Assembly: GCA_029880625.1 (NCBI GenBank)
Contig: JAOUOA010000240.1
Span: 1 to 5,358 of the forward strand
DNA length: 5,358 bases
Source: Spirochaetia bacterium
GTDB lineage: Bacteria > Spirochaetota > Leptospiria > Leptospirales > Leptonemataceae
Direction of reading: 5' to 3'
The notes under the pieces are model-generated. The model had not been told where the DNA came from. It did no database searches and saw nothing but the letters and a program-made list of their open reading frames with translations. This document shows positions 1-5,358 of this stretch, in pieces. The number at the start of each line of letters is the position of its first letter. Position 1 is the first letter of the stretch. The position numbers and the translations under genes were made by a program.

Positions 1-569
1 GCATCCTTGCATCAGCCGGGATTATGGGAATCATTGCCGGTCTTGCAGCGCAAAAAAGTATAAGCGCTCTTTTCGCGGGAATTCAAATTGCAATTACACA
101 GCCGTTTCGAATTGATGATGTTGTCATCGTGGAGGGCGAATGGGGGCGAATTGAAGAAATCACACTAACCTACGTTGTTGTGAAAATCTGGGATGAGAGG
201 CGTCTGGTGCTTCCCATTACATATTTTCTGGAAAAGCCTTTTCAGAACTGGACAAGAACAACATCAGATCTTCTGGGAACTGTTTTTATTTACGCAGATT
301 ATTCCATTCCAGTACAGATTATCAGATCCCGGCTTGAAGAATTTTTAAAAAAATCAAAATTATGGGACGGCAGAGTCTGCTCACTTCAGGTCACCAATTT
401 AAAAGATTCTACAGTCGAACTTCGTGCATTAATGAGTTCCCGGGACGCTTCAGACTCATGGGATCTTCGATGCGAGATCCGCGAAAAACTCCTGGAATAC
501 ATCCAGAAGGAATTCCCTGAGAAACTCCCTAAAATTCGCCTTGAAATGAATCGTCAGAATGAAGCATAA
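1..569 (+). CDS. MscS-family mechanosensitive ion channel, C-terminal part (5' end outside window)
   Basis: The frame is open from base 3 to the TAA at 567-569, giving 188 visible residues. The internal ATG at 24 lies in the middle of a membrane helix and is not the start. The first ~30 residues are a Gly/Ala-rich helix (ASAGIMGIIAGLAAQKSIS), matching the pore-lining TM3 of MscS. Next comes the beta domain (QPFRIDDVVIVEGEWGRIEEI, about residues 40-65), then RLVLPITYFLEKPFQNWTR where E. coli MscS has its IPN region, then an alpha/beta C-terminal domain. Known for the family: homo-heptameric inner-membrane channels that open under membrane tension to release solutes during hypo-osmotic shock. 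The LPITYF...NWTR form suggests an MscS-like paralogue rather than classical MscS; this is inference. The stop overlaps the start of the downstream glycosylase gene. The N-terminal membrane segments cannot be judged. Confidence 0.9.
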   Translation, partial: ILASAGIMGIIAGLAAQKSISALFAGIQIAITQPFRIDDVVIVEGEWGRIEEITLTYVVVKIWDERRLVLPITYFLEKPFQNWTRTTSDLLGTVFIYADYSIPVQIIRSRLEEFLKKSKLWDGRVCSLQVTNLKDSTVELRALMSSRDASDSWDLRCEIREKLLEYIQKEFPEKLPKIRLEMNRQNEA

Positions 570-1185
570 AAATTACAGGCCGCTTCCCCGGAACTTTTTT
601 TCCAAACCGACGCTTGAAATTGCCAAAAGCCTTCTTGGGAAATATTTATTTAGAGATCTGAATGGACAAATTCTGTCCGGAATGATTGTGGAAACTGAAG
701 CATATCATGAAAAAAATGACCCTGCCTGCCATGCTCACCGCGGCATGACAGAACGAAACAAAGTTATGTTTCAATCTGCCGGACGCCTGTATGTATATTT
801 CACATACGGCATGCATTACTGTATGAATATTGTGACGGAAGATAAAGGTATAGGGGCGGCTGTTTTAATCAGGGCCGTTGAACCGATCGATGGAATTGAA
901 ATCATGTCTGAAAACCGCAAACACAGGAATCATAACCTTTGCAACGGTCCAGCCAGACTCTGCCAGGCAATGAAAATTGATAAAAATTTAAATGGAATGA
1001 TTCTGGACTGCGATACGGTATGGATTGGGAAGGGCATAAAAATCTCTGAAGAAATGATCGGTGTATCGGAAAGAATCGGTATTTCTGCGGGAAAGGAACT
1101 CCTCTGGAGATTTTTCATCAAAAACAACCCTGCTGTTACTCGATACAAAGCCCGTTTTAACATTTCAGGCAGTCTTGAAACCTGA
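559..1185 (+). CDS. 3-methyladenine DNA glycosylase (AAG/MPG family)
   Basis: A 208-residue protein of usual length for bacterial members of the Mpg/AAG fold (Pur_DNA_glyco family). These enzymes excise alkylated purines such as 3-methyladenine, and often hypoxanthine, to start base excision repair in the cytoplasm. Aligned by eye with human AAG, the motif IVETEAY carries the catalytic Glu47 (human E125) and Tyr49 (Y127). His58 matches H136, the LYVYFTYGMHYCMNI block gives Tyr80 (Y159), the intercalating Tyr83 (Y162) and Asn90 (N169), and AVLIRAVEP gives Arg105 (R182). NLCNGPARLCQAM is also typical of the family. No key residue is missing. The ATG at 559 is the first possible start, because a stop lies just upstream in frame, and the N-terminus (LPRNFFSKPTLEIAKSLLGK) matches where homologues begin. 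The 11-base overlap with the channel gene and the lack of a clear Shine-Dalgarno sequence suggest translational coupling. Confidence 0.96.
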   Translation: MKHKNYRPLPRNFFSKPTLEIAKSLLGKYLFRDLNGQILSGMIVETEAYHEKNDPACHAHRGMTERNKVMFQSAGRLYVYFTYGMHYCMNIVTEDKGIGAAVLIRAVEPIDGIEIMSENRKHRNHNLCNGPARLCQAMKIDKNLNGMILDCDTVWIGKGIKISEEMIGVSERIGISAGKELLWRFFIKNNPAVTRYKARFNISGSLET

Positions 1186-1210
1186 AAGTGTTGGCAATCT
1201 TCAGTTTTTT
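1182..1210 (+). terminator. Weak candidate Rho-independent terminator after the glycosylase gene
   Basis: CTGAA (1182-1186) can pair with TTCAG (1200-1204), directly followed by six T's (1205-1210). The stop codon is inside the 5' arm. Inner pairing is poor, with a bulge and a small TG/CA pair. TTTCAG at 1208-1213 offers an alternative 3' arm. The placement and T-run fit a terminator but the stem is weak. Confidence 0.35.
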
Positions 1211-1260
1211 CAGTCTTATACATTTAATAAAAATAGCAGTTCCATAAAAAATATTTGAAA

Positions 1261-1295
1261 GGATTCAGGTATCCAATAAAAGTTGGATGATCCAA
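1261..1295. repeat. Alternating GGAT/ATCC half-site cluster upstream of the binding-protein gene
   Basis: Four half-sites alternate in orientation: GGAT (1261-1264), ATCCAA (1271-1276), TTGGAT (1283-1288) and ATCCAA (1290-1295). The middle two form a perfect 6-bp inverted repeat around a 6-base loop. The last two form a 13-base palindrome with a single central G (1283-1295). No T-run follows, so it is not a classical terminator. It could be a regulator-binding site for the downstream two-gene unit. About 75 bases separate it from the GTG start. Function is inferred from position only. Confidence 0.4.
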
Positions 1296-1341
1296 TTTGT
1301 TTAATTTCAATTAGATAAACATATGAACTTTTCAATTTTTC

Positions 1342-1350
1342 TGTTATACA
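1342..1350 (+). promoter_or_regulatory. Possible extended -10 element for the binding-protein/cyclase unit
   Basis: TGTTATACA has the TGn extension followed by a TATACA hexamer (4 of 6 matches to TATAAT). No good -35 is seen at 16-18 bases upstream. Transcription from here would start around 1357, putting the ribosome site at the very 5' end of the message, which argues against it. It is the best sigma70-like candidate I see in this gap. Confidence 0.2.
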
Positions 1351-1357
1351 TCGATTC

Positions 1358-1363
1358 GGGGAG
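1358..1363 (+). promoter_or_regulatory. Ribosome binding site supporting the GTG start at 1372
   Basis: GGGGAG lies 8 bases before the GTG at 1372. It decides the start: no in-frame ATG sits at the N-terminus, and starting here gives a complete lipoprotein signal peptide. Confidence 0.65.
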
Positions 1364-1371
1364 ATTCCATT

Positions 1372-2304
1372 GTGAAAAATTTTTCAACAACACTGATCCT
1401 TCTTGGCGGGCTTTTTCTCTTAGGCTGCGAACCCTCCGGAAGCAGTTTAAGAATCGGAACGAATGTTTGGCCCGGATATGAACCTTTGTATGTAGCACAG
1501 CATGAAAAGCGCTGGGATACAGAAAAAATTCGCCTTGTAGAATACCCTTCCGCAAGCGAAGTGCTGCGTGCTTTTCGAAATAAAGCTCTGGAAGGAGCCA
1601 GCCTTACAGCAGACGAAGTCCTTCTACTTCGGGAGGACCGGATTCCAGTTAAAATTGTTCTGATTCATGATATTTCAGACGGCGGTGATGTTATCATTGC
1701 CAGAAATCATATAAAAAGCGTTAAAGATTTAAAAGGGAAAAAAGTCGGCGTTGAAAGCAATGCTCTGGGGGCCTATGTTCTTTCTCGGGCGCTTGAAATT
1801 CACGGGATGAAAGCTTCTGACATTCAAATTATAAAAATAGACATCAATGAACAGGAAAAAGATTTTCTAAATCAAAAAGTAGATGCCGTCGTTACTTTTG
1901 AACCCGTAAAAACAAAATTAATCAATCAGGGCGGGCAAATCATATTCAGCAGCAAAGAAATAAAAAATGAAATTGTCGATGTTCTGGTCTTTCACGAAGA
2001 TGCTATCAAAAATCAAAAATCACTCATCCAAAATGTTGTAAATGAATGGTTCTGGGCTGTCCGACTTTTAAATGAAAAACCGAATCATGCATCAAAGATC
2101 ATAGCAAGAAGACTTAAGATCACACCTGAAGAAGTCATCCAGAGTTTTGAAGGTCTGCATATACCAGACAGAAAAGAAAATTTACAGCTTTTCAGTGAAA
2201 TCGAAAAATCTCTGCAGAAAATCAACCAGGTAATGTTTGACAATCAGCTAATTAAGAAAAAAGTGGAAATCTATAATCTGGTTACCGATGAGTTCATAAA
2301 ATAG
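1372..2304 (+). CDS. Lipoprotein substrate-binding protein, NitT/TauT (NMT1/THI5-like) family
   Basis: A 310-residue periplasmic binding protein. Residues 1-19 are a lipoprotein signal peptide (Lys2, hydrophobic 8-17, lipobox LLGC with Cys19). The residue after Cys is Glu, not Asp, so the inner-membrane retention signal of E. coli is absent. The mature part opens with IGTNVWPGYEPLYVA (28-42), the hallmark of the SsuA/TauA/NrtA/THI5-like family. VKDLKGKKVGVESNALGAY (117-135) and VDAVVTFEPV (170-179) are two further family blocks. Known members bind sulfonates, nitrate, bicarbonate or thiamine precursors for ABC uptake; the ligand here cannot be told. No permease or ATPase gene adjoins it. The next gene, 6 bases on, is a membrane diguanylate cyclase. 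I infer a sensory role: the loaded or empty protein would touch the cyclase's periplasmic part, as NspS does with MbaA. An orphan transport component using distant ABC subunits is the alternative. Confidence 0.9.
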   Translation: MKNFSTTLILLGGLFLLGCEPSGSSLRIGTNVWPGYEPLYVAQHEKRWDTEKIRLVEYPSASEVLRAFRNKALEGASLTADEVLLLREDRIPVKIVLIHDISDGGDVIIARNHIKSVKDLKGKKVGVESNALGAYVLSRALEIHGMKASDIQIIKIDINEQEKDFLNQKVDAVVTFEPVKTKLINQGGQIIFSSKEIKNEIVDVLVFHEDAIKNQKSLIQNVVNEWFWAVRLLNEKPNHASKIIARRLKITPEEVIQSFEGLHIPDRKENLQLFSEIEKSLQKINQVMFDNQLIKKKVEIYNLVTDEFIK

Positions 2305-2310
2305 TTTCAA

Positions 2311-4035
2311 ATGAAAATTTATAAACGTTTAAGATATCAGCTGCCGCTTCTTACACTGCTGTTTATTATTTTTTCTCTTTTATCAGGATATATCATCAGC
2401 TTAAATATCTCCCGTGCAAGACAGATCCGAATCGGCGAAAGAAACATGAGCGAACGACTGAATGTTCTTCAGGGAATTTCTGAAATCTTAATCAATGAAA
2501 ACCATCCTGAAAACATCAACAATATATTTTCTTCATATGCATCCGAAAAAGATATGATCAACCTGATTGCAGCGGATCCCGAAGGAATTGTCTTTGCATC
2601 CACTTCATTTTCTGATATTGGAGAAACTATCAACCAACTTCCCTATCAACTTGACAAAAATGCTGTTTCTGAAGCAATTCAGAACAATTCCACAGTCATT
2701 CTTATGGAAGAAAAGGGCCGGTATCTACAGGGTTATTCTTCACTCTGTAAATCTTCTCATAGAGGACAGGTTATAAAAAAAGAATGCGGCTTTATCTACT
2801 ACAAAACCGATCTGAATTATCATTACCAAATGATTAAAAAGGATTTCCTTCTGCAGCTTTTTCTAACCGGGGCCGGAATGCTGGCAGGGTCAATTCTGCT
2901 TTTATTTGCAGTAAATTTTCTGATCGCGAAAAGAACAGAAACCATCATAGAAGGCATCTCAAAGTTCATTCAGGGAGACCGCAAACAGAAAATTTTTCTG
3001 AAAGGCGATGACGAGCTGAGCGACCTCTCAAAATCTGTCAACAGCTTATTTGCCGATATTTCTACAGGCGAATACCTTCTGAAAGAAAACGAAGAGCGGC
3101 TGAGTTCCATCATAAATACAATTCTGGACGGAATCATTGTCATTAACAAAAAAGGAATCATTATATCATTCAATCCTGCAGCTGAAAATCTGTTTGGATA
3201 CCGATCCGAAGAAGTCACAGGAAAAAATGTAAAAATTCTAATGCCGGAACCCTACAGTTCCTCGCATGACGACTACCTCAATCACTACCTGGAAACCGGC
3301 GAAAAAAAAGTAATCGGAATCGGCCGGGAAGTTACGGGCCTCAGAAAGGACGGATCCACATTCCCCATGGATCTGGCAATCAGCGAAATGCATCTCTGGG
3401 ACGATGTGTATTTTACAGGAATTGTCAGAGATATTACAGAAAGAAAACTTCTGAGCGAGAAGCTGGAGAAAAGCAATCAGGATTTGTTACGATCAAACCA
3501 AAAACTTAAAGAAATCGCCATCACTGACGGGTTGACCGGCCTTTACAACCGCCGCTACTTTGACATCAGACTTTCAGAAGAAATCAAACGCCTCGCACGA
3601 TCTGAAAACAGCCTGTCTCTGATTCTATGCGATATTGATTTTTTTAAACTCTACAACGACTCTTACGGACATCTGAAAGGAGATGAATGCCTGAAAAGCG
3701 TGGCAGAAGTCATAAAATCTAAATTCAAAAGAGGAGGTGAAATCTGCGCAAGATACGGCGGCGAAGAGTTTGCAGTTATCCTTCCCGGCGTGGACTCTTC
3801 TTTACTTGAAAATCTGTCCAGAGAATTACGAAATGCGGTTCTGGACAGGAATACTCCTCATGGAAATTCAAAAGCATCTCCCTATGTAACTCTGAGCATC
3901 GGCGGAGCATCCATAACCAGAGTGATGACCGATAAAGCAAACTTTTCCAATGAAAACCTGATTGCAATGGCAGATGAAATGCTTTACAGAGCAAAAGAAA
4001 TGGGAAGAAATACCTTCATCATTCACCCGGGCTGA
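2311..4035 (+). CDS. Membrane diguanylate cyclase with periplasmic sensor, HAMP, FixL-like PAS and GGDEF domains
   Basis: 574 residues. Layout: TM1 about 11-31; periplasmic region about 32-178, Cache-like in feel (AADPEGIVFASTSF) with Cys146 and Cys159; TM2 about 181-205; HAMP-like linker 206-257 (GDDELSDLSKSVNSLF); PAS 260-376; coiled coil 377-402; GGDEF domain 403-570. The cyclase has DGLTGLYNRRYF (406-417), metal and substrate residues Asp441, Asp443, Lys446, Asn449 and Asp458, and the signature GGEEF (483-487). It should therefore make c-di-GMP from two GTP. The product-inhibition site, normally RxxD, reads RGGE (474-477). The PAS core (LMPEPY...HDDYL...TGEK...GREVTGLRKDGSTFPM) matches the FixL haem-PAS, with His319 at the haem-ligand position and Arg339 at the distal Arg. 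The ATG at 2311 keeps TM1 whole. It follows the binding-protein stop by 6 bases and lacks a Shine-Dalgarno, suggesting coupled translation. No EAL domain. Confidence 0.94.
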   Translation: MKIYKRLRYQLPLLTLLFIIFSLLSGYIISLNISRARQIRIGERNMSERLNVLQGISEILINENHPENINNIFSSYASEKDMINLIAADPEGIVFASTSFSDIGETINQLPYQLDKNAVSEAIQNNSTVILMEEKGRYLQGYSSLCKSSHRGQVIKKECGFIYYKTDLNYHYQMIKKDFLLQLFLTGAGMLAGSILLLFAVNFLIAKRTETIIEGISKFIQGDRKQKIFLKGDDELSDLSKSVNSLFADISTGEYLLKENEERLSSIINTILDGIIVINKKGIIISFNPAAENLFGYRSEEVTGKNVKILMPEPYSSSHDDYLNHYLETGEKKVIGIGREVTGLRKDGSTFPMDLAISEMHLWDDVYFTGIVRDITERKLLSEKLEKSNQDLLRSNQKLKEIAITDGLTGLYNRRYFDIRLSEEIKRLARSENSLSLILCDIDFFKLYNDSYGHLKGDECLKSVAEVIKSKFKRGGEICARYGGEEFAVILPGVDSSLLENLSRELRNAVLDRNTPHGNSKASPYVTLSIGGASITRVMTDKANFSNENLIAMADEMLYRAKEMGRNTFIIHPG

Positions 4036-4097
4036 TGGCATTACAATCTTTTTCGGATTGAATGAAAACCGATACTGCCGGAAGATTTTTTAATGCA

Positions 4098-4121
4098 GCA
4101 AAAATACTTTGCAGACTTTTT
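4098..4121 (+). terminator. Weak candidate terminator after the cyclase gene
   Basis: GCAAA (4098-4102) pairs with TTTGC (4108-4112) around a 5-base loop, and five T's follow after four bases (4117-4121). It lies between convergent genes, where a terminator is expected. The stem is only 5 bp. A competing TGCA/TGCA pairing exists (4094-4097 with 4110-4113). Another short repeat, CAATC/GATTG at 4044-4060, has no T-run. Confidence 0.25.
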
Positions 4122-4142
4122 GTGAACTTCTCAGAAGGACGC

Positions 4143-4505
4143 CTAAACACAGGGAATCAATGATTTAAAATCGGGTTTAATATTTGTAAAATTCATCTGA
4201 ATCATATTCTTTTTATTTTCTGAAATTTCTTGAATACCAAGATCATAATGACCTGCATCACGTAAAATCTCCAGGGCTTTTTGCTTTCTTTTAAAATTTG
4301 ATCTTGTAAAACGGATGGAAAGCGAATCTTCATTCTCTTTCATCCGCAGAAACTGCATCCATAAAAAACTGGGTGAACAGGTAACAAGAGCCTTGATCTT
4401 AAAAAGCGCGTCCAGTTCCTGACGTGAGATGACAATCCCGTTATGAAAAAAAACTTCTCCGTCTCTGCATTCATATTTTAAATCAAATTTTTTTTCAGGG
4501 ATCAT
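4143..4505 (-). CDS. Hypothetical protein, family not recognised
   Basis: About 120 residues, no signal peptide, no membrane segment, so probably cytoplasmic. I do not recognise a family. The N-terminal part looks beta-rich (KKFDLKYECRDGEVFFHNGIVIS). The middle and C-terminal parts are more helical and basic (RFTRSNFKRKQKALEILRDAGHYDLGIQEI). The protein ends SLIPCV. The start is uncertain. I prefer the ATG at 4505-4503 because AGGA (4513-4516) lies 7 bases upstream. The same frame continues upstream to an ATG at 4544 and a TTG at 4547, which would add MQEYVQVCCQENA (with an adjacent Cys pair) but have only a weak GAAG before them. It is convergent with the cyclase gene and downstream of slyD on the same strand, separated by about 185 bases with a strong hairpin, so it is probably its own unit. 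Length, a usable ribosome site and lack of a gene opposite support it as real. Confidence 0.6.
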   Translation of the reverse strand: MIPEKKFDLKYECRDGEVFFHNGIVISRQELDALFKIKALVTCSPSFLWMQFLRMKENEDSLSIRFTRSNFKRKQKALEILRDAGHYDLGIQEISENKKNMIQMNFTNIKPDFKSLIPCV

Positions 4506-4606
4506 CGCATTTTCCTGACAGCAAACCTGTACATATTCCTGCATCAATCTTCAAATACAACATTTTAGATTGAGACAAGGAATTTTGTGTGAAAGGCTCA
4601 TTATTT

Positions 4607-4645
4607 TTCCGTATATTTGATTTTAAAAAAACCAAATATACGGAA
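4607..4645. repeat. Perfect 13-bp inverted repeat between slyD and the hypothetical gene
   Basis: TTCCGTATATTTG (4607-4619) and CAAATATACGGAA (4633-4645) are exact reverse complements around a 13-base spacer. Inside, TTTT (4621-4624) can pair with AAAA (4628-4631) after one mismatch, leaving three A's as the loop. On neither strand does a T-run follow the 3' arm, so it is not a standard Rho-independent terminator, although it lies just past the slyD stop. It may stabilise the 3' end of the slyD message, act in termination in some other way, or be a small mobile palindromic element. No flanking target duplication is seen. Confidence 0.7.
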
Positions 4646-4690
4646 TTGCCCATATTAAAATTAAATCAATAGAGGAGAAAGGATTGAAAA

Positions 4691-5173
4691 TCAGTGTTGG
4701 TGTCCGCCAGGTCCGTGAACATGGCCATGTGAAAGTTCTTCAGCTGTGGCATCACGGATTTCCTTTACTGTTACGTCAAAATTCAGTGTCTCTCCGGCAA
4801 GAGGATGATTGCCGTCGACAGTAATATCATCGCCGTCAATTTTAGAAATTGTCAGAAGTTGAATTCCAGATTCATTCTGGGCCTGAAACTGCATCCCTAC
4901 CTTGAGCTGATCGCTCATTTCAAATTCTTTTCGGGGAATTACATACAACAATGATTCATCACGGGTTCCATAGGCTTTTTCAGGGGGGATACTGACAGAA
5001 AAACTGTCTTCAACTGCTTTTCCTTCAAGTTCCGATTCCAGACCGGGAATGAGTCCCCCGTTGCCGTGAAGGTATGCAAGCGGTTCTCTTCCATCGGAAG
5101 TATCAATAACCGATCCGTCCTCTCCTGTAAGTTTATAGTCTATCATGACAACCTTGTCTTTTTCTATTTTCAT
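4691..5173 (-). CDS. slyD: SlyD-like FKBP-type peptidyl-prolyl cis-trans isomerase
   Basis: 160 residues, cytoplasmic. The FKBP half-domain 1-70 has KVVMIDYKLTGEDGSVIDTS, PLAYLHGNGGLIPGLE and EKAYG. An insert-in-flap chaperone domain (about 71-119) follows, then VDGNHPLAGETLNFDV (119-134), the block typical of SlyD, then EIRDATAEELSHGHVHG, nearly the E. coli wording. Known role: catalyses prolyl isomerisation, chaperones folding proteins, and in enterobacteria delivers nickel to hydrogenase. The tail here ends after HGHVHGPGGHQH. It has five His but none of the Cys-rich stretch of the 196-residue E. coli protein, so nickel storage is probably weaker; this is inference. The ATG at 5173 is backed by AGGAG (5180-5184), 6 bases upstream. 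The symbol denotes the family; the name fkpB/SlyD-like is equally fair without a tree. Confidence 0.95.
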   Translation of the reverse strand: MKIEKDKVVMIDYKLTGEDGSVIDTSDGREPLAYLHGNGGLIPGLESELEGKAVEDSFSVSIPPEKAYGTRDESLLYVIPRKEFEMSDQLKVGMQFQAQNESGIQLLTISKIDGDDITVDGNHPLAGETLNFDVTVKEIRDATAEELSHGHVHGPGGHQH

Positions 5174-5179
5174 TTTTTT

Positions 5180-5184
5180 CTCCT
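5180..5184 (-). promoter_or_regulatory. Ribosome binding site of slyD
   Basis: On the minus strand AGGAG is followed by six A's and the ATG at 5173-5171. This is the strongest Shine-Dalgarno in the window. A small hairpin, CTGAA/TTCAG around a 4-base loop (5194-5207), lies just upstream of it in the leader. Confidence 0.8.
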
Positions 5185-5286
5185 GCCGCCTGGCTGAATA
5201 ATTTCAGGACAAATCAAGACTGGTTCGGCTGGAGGGAAAACGCCAGAGAAAAGAATGAACAGTAAATGAAGAACCTGATTGCATAC

Positions 5287-5314
5287 ATTAAAATATATGT
5301 GAACAGAAAAGCAA
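5287..5314 (-). promoter_or_regulatory. Possible slyD promoter
   Basis: On the minus strand TTGCTT (5314-5309) and TTTAAT (5292-5287, 5 of 6 matches to TATAAT) are 16 bases apart. This would give a leader of about 105 bases. A perfect TTGACA at 5332-5327 has no matching -10 at the right distance. The -35 half overlaps the hairpin at 5302-5327. Confidence 0.25.
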
Positions 5315-5327
5315 GTGTTTTTCTGTT
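5302..5327. repeat. 9-bp inverted repeat upstream of slyD
   Basis: AACAGAAAA (5302-5310) and TTTTCTGTT (5319-5327) are exact reverse complements around GCAAGTGT. A G-T and a C-G pair can extend the stem to 11 bp with an AAGT loop. It overlaps the candidate -35 of slyD, so it could be an operator, or the end signal of a gene beyond the right edge. No T-run directly follows on either strand. Confidence 0.45.
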
Positions 5328-5358
5328 GTCAACTATTGAGCGCTTAAATAATCAATTG

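Noticed and set aside
930..1223. 97-codon minus-strand frame opposite the glycosylase gene
   Set aside because: It is a shadow of a gene whose conserved motifs are all on the other strand.
3776..3994. Minus-strand frame opposite the GGDEF domain
   Set aside because: It is antisense to highly conserved cyclase motifs, with no ribosome site and no recognisable product.
4044..4060. CAATC/GATTG hairpin after the cyclase stop as a terminator
   Set aside because: Five pairs only, and the T's are in the loop rather than after the 3' arm on either strand.
4589..4672. Small + strand frame (GTG start, 27 residues) with AAGGA upstream
   Set aside because: It is mostly made of the palindrome 4607-4645, has no recognisable product, and GTG starts with chance purine runs are common in AT-rich gaps.
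4671..4824. AGAGGAGAAAGG followed by TTG 4684 on the + strand, antisense to slyD
   Set aside because: A good ribosome-site match, but the frame is only about 46 codons and wholly antisense to the conserved slyD C-terminus. Its codons are explained by slyD.
5327..5332. TTGACA on the minus strand as the slyD -35
   Set aside because: It is a perfect hexamer, but at 16-18 bases spacing the -10 position reads TTTCTG or similar. It also forms part of the inverted repeat.
5266..5358. Open + strand frame from ATG 5266 to the right edge (MKNLIAYIKIYVNRK...)
   Set aside because: There is no Shine-Dalgarno before it, it runs through the inverted repeat and slyD promoter region, and only 31 codons are visible. 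It could be the start of a gene beyond the edge but cannot be supported.

Overview
The window reads as an ordinary chromosomal stretch of a moderately AT-rich Gram-negative bacterium. The evidence is an outer-envelope lipoprotein signal, a periplasm-facing diguanylate cyclase, an MscS-type channel and a SlyD-type foldase. The species cannot be fixed from the sequence. A Desulfobacterota, proteobacterial or spirochaete origin would all fit. I see no tRNA, rRNA, CRISPR array, insertion sequence or phage gene.

Left part, + strand (1-1185): the C-terminal part of an MscS-family mechanosensitive channel, cut by the left edge, overlaps by 11 bases a complete 3-methyladenine DNA glycosylase (Mpg/AAG fold, catalytic residues present). 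A weak terminator-like hairpin lies at the glycosylase stop codon. A 186-base AT-rich gap follows. It holds an unusual set of alternating GGAT/ATCC half-sites.

Centre, + strand (1372-4035): a two-gene unit. A lipoprotein of the NitT/TauT (NMT1/THI5-like) substrate-binding family is followed after 6 bases by a membrane diguanylate cyclase. The cyclase has a periplasmic sensor region, HAMP-like linker, PAS, coiled coil and GGDEF (GGEEF) domain. No ABC permease or ATPase gene is present, so the binding protein most likely acts as the ligand-sensing partner of the cyclase, by analogy with NspS/MbaA of Vibrio cholerae. The PAS domain closely resembles the FixL haem-PAS and keeps the residues matching its haem-ligating His and distal Arg. 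The pair may therefore join a small-molecule signal outside the membrane with a gas or redox signal inside to set c-di-GMP. This is the most interesting part of the window.

Right part, - strand (4143-5173): a small unrecognised protein gene and, upstream of it, a SlyD-like FKBP peptidyl-prolyl isomerase with a short His-rich tail. Between them is a perfect 13-bp inverted repeat that lacks a proper U-tract. A second hairpin lies in the slyD upstream region. The last 185 bases hold only slyD leader and probable promoter sequence, with no convincing gene.
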